DNA of 29,297 nt from Treponema sp. (GTDB lineage Bacteria; Spirochaetota; Spirochaetia; Treponematales; Breznakiellaceae), in the NCBI GenBank assembly GCA_031270205.1, contig JAISYA010000019.1, forward strand, positions 1-29,297. Reading direction: 5' to 3'. Shown here piece by piece: positions 24,543-29,297 of the stretch (positions are counted from its first letter, which is position 1; each line of letters starts with the position of its first letter). The notes under the pieces are model-generated. The model was not told where the DNA came from. It did no database searches and saw only the letters and a list, made by a program, of their open reading frames with translations. A program made the position numbers and the translations under genes.

Positions 24543-25581
24543 TGGTCCGCTCTTTTATTGCGGCGGTAAAGGCCTGGATGTTTTTAAGGGGGCTTGAGGT
24601 TGAAAGGCCGCAGGCGGGGGCGATAATGTCAATCCCCTTGTTTAAAAGAATTGCAGCGGCTTTCTGTATGCGCCCGGGATCGCCTGACTCCAAAAGATAG
24701 GTACTTAGATTCCCCATGGTGGTAACGCCGGGATTTTCCTTTTTGACGAGCGCGAGATTCACCATGGCGTCAACGCTGAGGGCGTCGTTTTCAAGCTTGT
24801 AAAGATGCTGTTTAACCCGGCCCACATCACCGCAGATGTGGACGATTACGGGCTTTCCGGTTTTATGCACGGCTTTTATGATCTGATTGAGATAGGGCAG
24901 CGCGTATTCCTCAAAGAGCCGGGGACCCAGGATTTCTCCTGTGGCAGTAGGATCGGCAACGGATAAAACCGAAGCGCCGCTTTCCGCCATGCTCAGGGCC
25001 CAATCAATAAGCTGCCCCGTAACATAGGACAACACGCGGTGGGCGTTTTCCCTGTCCCGGTACAGTTCCTTAAAGAACGTCATGGGCTCTACCAGGGAAG
25101 CGGCGCTGCTCACGGGTCCCGTGATACTGCCGATGACGGGAATGTCTTGATGTCTGCGGGAGAGTATGTTTATCGCCTCAAGGACCGCCGCGCCCCGCCC
25201 GCTTTTTGAGACGGCCCCCTTGGGCGCGAACTCGACATCCTTGACATGGGGAAAATTTTCCCTGGCTATCTTGGGTTCGCAGGTAAGGGAGCCGTAATCA
25301 ATACTGCTGCCCAGGGCTTCGGGTTCGACGGTCATGCAGAAGGGAACGCCGTAATTTTCAAAACCTGTAAAAGTCTGTACGTCCTCGGCAAGGCCCGCCA
25401 TCAGGCCGCCTTCGTGGTGGGCTTCGGGAAGGGTGCGGCCCCCTCCCTGCATCACCTCGACGATGGCGGCGTTCATCATGCCGCCGGGACAGATCACGGG
25501 GGGCCGTTCGGTCCCCTTTTTATCCAGCTTCCGCCGGAGCCGTCTCATAAGACGTTCATGGGGAGAAAAAACGCCGGTCAT
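24535..25581 (-). CDS. UroD/MtaA-type corrinoid methyltransferase, second copy
   Basis: A 348-residue zinc methyltransferase of the MtaA/CmuA group. Zinc ligands are H248 and C250 (VIVHICGDVGRV) and C324 (APACGLSTSS). SITGPVSSAASLVEP and SVADPTATGEILGP are typical barrel segments. ATG 25581 lies one base after the corrinoid gene's stop; an earlier in-frame ATG would overlap that gene by about 20 nt, and neither has a strong Shine-Dalgarno. Full length and best conserved of the three, it resembles the methylcorrinoid:acceptor (MT2) type most, but which of the three recognises the substrate cannot be told from sequence alone. Confidence 0.83.
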   Translation of the reverse strand: MTGVFSPHERLMRRLRRKLDKKGTERPPVICPGGMMNAAIVEVMQGGGRTLPEAHHEGGLMAGLAEDVQTFTGFENYGVPFCMTVEPEALGSSIDYGSLTCEPKIARENFPHVKDVEFAPKGAVSKSGRGAAVLEAINILSRRHQDIPVIGSITGPVSSAASLVEPMTFFKELYRDRENAHRVLSYVTGQLIDWALSMAESGASVLSVADPTATGEILGPRLFEEYALPYLNQIIKAVHKTGKPVIVHICGDVGRVKQHLYKLENDALSVDAMVNLALVKKENPGVTTMGNLSTYLLESGDPGRIQKAAAILLNKGIDIIAPACGLSTSSPLKNIQAFTAAIKERTNA

Positions 25582-25582
25582 G

Positions 25583-26227
25583 TCAGGCCCCGGCAAGAAG
25601 TTCATTGCAGAGCCGTACCGCATCGTTGGCGTTCTTTGAATAACCGTCGGCCCCGATGCGATCCGCGAAGGCCTGGCTGATAGGCCCGCCGCCGACAGCG
25701 ACCTTGTACTTGTCCCGCACGCCCCGCTTGACCAGTATTTTTACCACTTCTTCCATGTTGTCCATGGTAGTTGTCATAAGGCTCGAAAGCAGTATCAATT
25801 CGGCCCCGATCTCCTCGGCCCTGTCCACAAAGACCTGGGGCGGCACGTCCCGTCCCAAATCGAGGATGTAGAACCCCGACGCCTCAAGCATAATTTTCAC
25901 CAGGTTCTTTCCGATGTCGTGGGTATCGCCTTCGATAACGCCGATAACCCCCTTGCGCTTTACCGCCGCGTTTTCCTGCTTTAGATGGGGCTTTAATACC
26001 GAGATACCGGCGTTCATGGCGTCGGAACAGATGATGAGTTCGGGGACAAAGTACTCTTCCTCGTCAAAGAGTTTTCCCGCCCGCTCCATTCCCTTGGCCA
26101 GGCCCTTGTCAATGGCAATATAGGCGTCGACTTTTTCTTCCACCGCCTGGCTGGAATATTTGACCGCCCCTTCCTCGTCCATGTCAACCACGGAATCGGC
26201 AAGTTTCTTCAGCAATTCTTCGCTCAT
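25583..26227 (-). CDS. Corrinoid (B12-binding) methyl carrier protein
   Basis: A 214-residue MtaC/MttC/MtbC-type protein. An N-terminal four-helix cap (about residues 1-88, with GMERAGKLFDEEEYFVPELI) precedes the Rossmann cobalamin domain. The base-off/His-on motif is D101-T-H103-D-I-G106 in VIEGDTHDIGKN, so H103 should be the lower cobalt ligand; LSSLMTTTMDNM and VAVGGGPISQ follow. AGGAGGA supports ATG 26227. It is the only corrinoid protein in the operon and is flanked by two zinc methyltransferases, so it must shuttle methyl groups between at least two of the three. The family is shared by many substrates (methylamines, methanol, O-methyl aromatics). Confidence 0.92.
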   Translation of the reverse strand: MSEELLKKLADSVVDMDEEGAVKYSSQAVEEKVDAYIAIDKGLAKGMERAGKLFDEEEYFVPELIICSDAMNAGISVLKPHLKQENAAVKRKGVIGVIEGDTHDIGKNLVKIMLEASGFYILDLGRDVPPQVFVDRAEEIGAELILLSSLMTTTMDNMEEVVKILVKRGVRDKYKVAVGGGPISQAFADRIGADGYSKNANDAVRLCNELLAGA

Positions 26228-26251
26228 TTCATTCCTCCTGTAATCCGCCGT

Positions 26252-27286
26252 TCAGGCGGTAAATACATATTCACGCCCCGTCCTTGTCATTGCCCTGATG
26301 TTATCCGCCGGCGTGGCGGGCGGAATATCGCAGCCGGGCATGAGAAGAAAGCCCGGTTCATCACCGGCGTCGGCGATACATTCCCCGCTGACCCTTGCGA
26401 CCCCTTCCGGCGTTTCCTTGAGCATCACGGCGGCGGGGTTGACGTTCCCGGCAAAGGCGGTCTTTTTGTTAAAGATCTCCCGGCACTTTTTAAGGCTCAC
26501 CTTGTAATCAACGGAAATTAATTCGGCGCCGATGTCATTGAGGAGATCGAGCCTGTTTTCTATATTGCCGCAGATGTGGAGCGCCGTCCTTACGTTCTTT
26601 GCCTTGAGTGCGTCAAAGACTTTCTTAAAGGCCGGGACGGCGAAGGATTCAAAATGTTTGCGCGAAATCATGTCTCCCGAAGCAGTCGGTTCCGCCAACA
26701 GAAAAAAATCAACGCCGTTGTCGATGTACAGTTCCGCGTAGGTGATGTAGAGTTCAACGGTAAAATCGATGAGATGCCGTACCGCGTCGGGGTTTTTGTA
26801 TACGTCCCGCATAAGGTTTTCCGCGCCGTACAGAAGCCCCGCCAGGGTAAAGGGCCCCCAGCGCGTCAGGGCAAGGTAATTTTCGCCGTTGACCTTGCGG
26901 GCCAGCAGCCGTGAAACCTCAAGGATAAAACGAATCTTTTCATCATCCTTGATTTTGTTGATGTCAAGACGGTCTATATCCTGCGCCTCCTTAATCAGCG
27001 TCTCGATTACGTCAGGCGTTCCCTTGAGGCGGAATTTGATTTTACCCCCCAGCGCGCCGATGATAATGTTGTTGTACCCCGACATGGCCCACACAATATC
27101 GGAGTCGACGCCGTTATAGGCCCTGAAAAGGATTTCCGCCGCTTCCTCAGCCGGCGCGGCCAGGGCTTTTTCCAGAGAGAGGCCGCTTGAATTGAGGGCC
27201 CATGCCCCGGCCGACATCAGCGTCGCGGGAAGCCGCGGCGTCGGTTTCAAATCCAAAAGGCCGGCGATAATTTCTTTCGAATTCAT
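26252..27286 (-). CDS. UroD/MtaA-type corrinoid methyltransferase, first copy
   Basis: A 344-residue zinc methyltransferase. H237 and C239 in ALHICGNIENR and C319 in MPGCDIPPATPADNI are the zinc ligands, at positions close to those recalled for archaeal MtaA. The SADIVW-like stretch DSDIVWAMSGYNN and LAEPTASGDMISRKHF are family features. GGAGG with a short spacer supports the ATG. It lies 24 nt upstream of the corrinoid gene and 24 nt after the permease gene. It is quite divergent from the second copy, which fits separate roles for substrate demethylation and methyl acceptance; the assignment is inference. Confidence 0.83.
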   Translation of the reverse strand: MNSKEIIAGLLDLKPTPRLPATLMSAGAWALNSSGLSLEKALAAPAEEAAEILFRAYNGVDSDIVWAMSGYNNIIIGALGGKIKFRLKGTPDVIETLIKEAQDIDRLDINKIKDDEKIRFILEVSRLLARKVNGENYLALTRWGPFTLAGLLYGAENLMRDVYKNPDAVRHLIDFTVELYITYAELYIDNGVDFFLLAEPTASGDMISRKHFESFAVPAFKKVFDALKAKNVRTALHICGNIENRLDLLNDIGAELISVDYKVSLKKCREIFNKKTAFAGNVNPAAVMLKETPEGVARVSGECIADAGDEPGFLLMPGCDIPPATPADNIRAMTRTGREYVFTA

Positions 27287-27310
27287 AATTCCTCCTGTTA
27301 CGTTTTCCGT

Positions 27311-28246
27311 TTAACTTTTCCAGCGCAGAAGAAACTTCTGCAATTTGTTGAAAAAGAAGGTGATCGCCGTTATGACGATACCGATAACAATGACGCCGGC
27401 GATGATTCGGGTGTAGTCGCCGAAATCGGAGAAGTTTTTTACATAATAGCCGAGGCCGCTTCTGCCGCCGATCATTTCCGCCGAGGTGAGCAGAATAAAC
27501 GAAACCGTCAGGCCCTGGTTGCAGCCGATAAAGATCTGGGGCAGGGCGGCGGGCAGAATGATCTGAAACAACATGGGGATCTTCTTCACGTTAAGCGACA
27601 GCGCGGACTCAATGATCTGGCGTTCCACGTGCATCACCCCGCTCATGGTTCCCGCGAAGGCGGGCCAAAAGGAGGCGAGGAAGATGACCATCACCGAAAC
27701 GGAACGGAAGGTCGGGAGCAGCGCGATACCGTAAGGTATGTAGACCACAGGCGGTATGGAACCCAAAAACTTTGAGATATAAACCGCCGCGTTCCCCGCC
27801 CTGATGTTCCAGCCAAAGAGGAGGCCCAGGGGAATCGCCAGGACCAGGGCTAAACAATAGCCCTGCACCACGATGCCCAGGGACGTTCTGATATTGTCCA
27901 GTATGACGCTTCCGTCCCTTACGGCCTGTTCAAAGACTGTGCCGGGAGGAGGGAAAAACGACGCCTTGAGTATGTTGAATTTCGCGGTGAAGAGGGTCCA
28001 TAAAATGATAAACAGATACACAAAACCGCTTATATCGGCAAACAAATTCGCAGTTTCCGTTTTTTTTATAAGAATTGATACAAGGATCAAAACAATTTCG
28101 ACGGCGATGATAAAAGCAAGCGCGTAAGCGGGATGGGGATTTTTCGCCCTGTCTTCCAAAAGCTGGATGAGCAAAAAAACGACAAAAAGAAGATGCGCCG
28201 CTTTTAGCAGGCGTCCCGCGCCGGCGGGAAAAACCGTTTTTTTCAT
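27311..28246 (-). CDS. ABC transporter permease, sulfonate/nitrate/taurine type
   Basis: A 311-residue inner-membrane permease of the SsuC/TauC/NrtB group. The C-terminal two thirds carry the BPD-permease core with the EAA loop reading IIESALSLNVKKI then ILPAALPQIFIG (about 215-245), which docks the ATPase. The N-terminus adds two or three hydrophobic segments (residues 15-35, 42-62, 72-90), longer than usual for SsuC. It overlaps the ATPase gene by 4 nt. The substrate of this group is usually a small organic anion or a thiamine-precursor-like molecule; here the operon suggests a methylated compound (inference). Confidence 0.88.
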   Translation of the reverse strand: MKKTVFPAGAGRLLKAAHLLFVVFLLIQLLEDRAKNPHPAYALAFIIAVEIVLILVSILIKKTETANLFADISGFVYLFIILWTLFTAKFNILKASFFPPPGTVFEQAVRDGSVILDNIRTSLGIVVQGYCLALVLAIPLGLLFGWNIRAGNAAVYISKFLGSIPPVVYIPYGIALLPTFRSVSVMVIFLASFWPAFAGTMSGVMHVERQIIESALSLNVKKIPMLFQIILPAALPQIFIGCNQGLTVSFILLTSAEMIGGRSGLGYYVKNFSDFGDYTRIIAGVIVIGIVITAITFFFNKLQKFLLRWKS

Positions 28247-29067
28247 ATCGCGCTCCCAAAGTCGTTGAAAAACAACGCTAAAAGCTCGTTGCGGAGTTTG
28301 GTATATTCCGGCGTCTGAATCAACAAGGCGCGGTTTCGGGGCCGCTCAAATGGAACGGCTATTTCGCGGTAAATTTTTCCGGGGTTGTTACTCATCATGA
28401 TGATCCTGTCGGCCAGGAGGATGGCCTCGTCGATGTCGTGGGTAACAAACACGACGGTCTTGCGATCCCGCGGCCTGGGGCCTTCACCGGGGGGATACAC
28501 TACATCACCGGCTCCTTCCCAGAGCCGTAAAAGAAGTTCCTGCAAAATAGTCCTGTTCCTGGCGTCCACCGCCCCAAAAGGTTCGTCCATAAGCAGTATT
28601 TCCGTATCCATGGCAAGGGAGCGGGCAATGGCAACCCGCTGCCTCATTCCTCCCGAAAGTTGTCCCGGATATTTGTTTTTAAAATTCTCAAGCCCCACCC
28701 CGGCAAGAAAAACGGCGGCCCTGGAGAGGCGTTCCCCGCGGGGAAGGTTTTTTTTAACCTGCTTGATGCCAAAGGCCACATTGTTCCGCGCGGTCATCCA
28801 GGGAAAAAGCGAATAATGCTGAAAGACCATGCTCCGGTCGGGGCCGGGACCGGAAACTTTTTTACCGTCAATCAATACCTCTCCCGCGTCCGCCCCGCGC
28901 AGTCCCCCCAGGACGCCCAGCAGCGTGCTCTTGCCGCAGCCCGAGGACCCTATGATGCTGACAAACTCCCCTTTTTCGACCCCGAAGGATACGTCTTCCA
29001 GGGCGGTAAACACACCGTTCCCGTCCCGGTATTGAACGGTCAGCCTGTTAACTTCAATTTTGTTCAT
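28243..29067 (-). CDS. ABC transporter ATP-binding protein, sulfonate/nitrate/taurine type
   Basis: A 274-residue cytoplasmic ATPase of the SsuB/TauB group. Walker A is IGSSGCGKST (about 39-48), the Q-loop region VFQHYSLFPWMTA, the signature LSGGMRQRVAIARSLA, Walker B ILLMDEPFGAVDA, and the switch histidine VFVTHDIDEA. A PPGEGPRPRDRK insert before the H-loop is longer than in most relatives. AAGGA about 8 nt upstream supports ATG 29067; the frame is open to 29151 but that would run through the intergenic hairpin and the upstream gene's stop. The start of the permease overlaps its stop by 4 nt. Confidence 0.9.
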   Translation of the reverse strand: MNKIEVNRLTVQYRDGNGVFTALEDVSFGVEKGEFVSIIGSSGCGKSTLLGVLGGLRGADAGEVLIDGKKVSGPGPDRSMVFQHYSLFPWMTARNNVAFGIKQVKKNLPRGERLSRAAVFLAGVGLENFKNKYPGQLSGGMRQRVAIARSLAMDTEILLMDEPFGAVDARNRTILQELLLRLWEGAGDVVYPPGEGPRPRDRKTVVFVTHDIDEAILLADRIIMMSNNPGKIYREIAVPFERPRNRALLIQTPEYTKLRNELLALFFNDFGSAI

Positions 29068-29091
29068 CCTTTGTTCCTTGTTGCGAAAAAA

Positions 29092-29134
29092 GGGCGGCGG
29101 CGGTTGGAGGAGAGAAAGATGCCCGCCGCCGCCC
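29092..29134 (-). terminator. Terminator-like hairpin between the binding-protein and ATPase genes
   Basis: A perfect 12-bp GC stem (29092-29103 with 29123-29134, GGGCGGCGGCGG and its complement) encloses a 19-nt loop. In the minus-strand direction it is followed by a run of six T (29086-29091), the layout of an intrinsic terminator. It stands between the binding-protein stop and the ATPase start inside what looks like one operon, so it could give partial termination and excess binding protein. Confidence 0.7.
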
Positions 29135-29147
29135 CAAAAATCAGTTG

Positions 29148-29297
29148 TCATTCGTACCGGTTAAAATGATCCAGCAGCCCCTTGTATATCGCGTCGTCGG
29201 GTTTGGCCTTTAAGAGGCTGTCCAGGGCCGCCTTGTAAATAGCGGTATTGTACAGCGGCTCGATGTCGTAATCGTTGGTATAACCAAAGGCGACAAC
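29148..29297 (-). CDS. C-terminal end of a probable ABC substrate-binding protein (partial)
   Basis: The last 49 residues of a minus-strand protein run off the window edge. They read FGYTNDYDIEPLYNTAIYK ... AIYKGLLDHFNRYE and stop at TGA 29150-29148. Position directly upstream of the ATPase and permease genes of a TauABC/SsuABC-type transporter, and the helical, charged C-terminus, suggest the periplasmic binding protein. No motif in this fragment proves it. Confidence 0.5.
   Translation of the reverse strand, partial: VVAFGYTNDYDIEPLYNTAIYKAALDSLLKAKPDDAIYKGLLDHFNRYE

Overview
The window looks like chromosomal DNA from a moderately GC-rich spirochaete, most likely a Treponema-type bacterium of the kind found in insect guts. 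The basis is the housekeeping order rpsB-tsf-frr-uppS-cdsA-dxr-rseP, S12 methylthiotransferase and Maf nearby, the CpXC and ParB-like proteins, and a cysK/nitrogenase-like/corrinoid-methyltransferase region typical of anaerobes. The taxonomic call is inference; no rRNA gene is present.

Region 1 (1-1765) is a small accessory patch. It holds an AT-rich, repeat-bearing upstream region, a perfect 26-bp palindrome, an FRG-domain gene, and then 464 bases with two decayed transposase tails (ISL3-like on +, IS200/RAYT-like on -). Region 2 (1766-16043) is mostly core. It contains a MOSC-domain protein, rimO (-), maf, then rpsB, tsf, frr, uppS, cdsA, dxr and rseP. These are followed by a CpXC zinc protein, a ParB/Srx-fold protein, a pdxY-like pyridoxal kinase, an M28-like peptidase and ruvB. 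The rpsB-tsf gap is unusually rich in hairpins.

Region 3 (16044-18278) has an IS5-type transposase tail, then a minus-strand cupin gene downstream of a clear autoinducer-2 kinase gene (lsrK). lsrK is divergent from cysK across a compact promoter region that carries three ATCAGGG copies.

Region 4 (18279-29297) is the most interesting part. On the + strand cysK, a nitrogenase beta-like gene and a nitrogenase alpha-like gene form one tight operon, in beta-before-alpha order. All six P-cluster-type cysteines and the cofactor-type cysteine are present, but the alpha-subunit residues associated with N2 reduction (Gln191, His195, His442 in Azotobacter NifD numbering) appear replaced. Converging on it, with only 12 bases between stop codons, is a minus-strand operon. 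It encodes an ABC transporter of the sulfonate/nitrate/taurine type, three UroD/MtaA-type zinc methyltransferases, one corrinoid protein and one ferredoxin-ASKHA corrinoid activator. My working model (inference) is uptake of a small methylated, perhaps sulfur-containing compound, corrinoid-dependent methyl transfer, and reductive cleavage by a nitrogenase-like enzyme, with the released sulfur caught by CysK. No NifH-like reductase or NifB is present in the window, so the system would need partners elsewhere.
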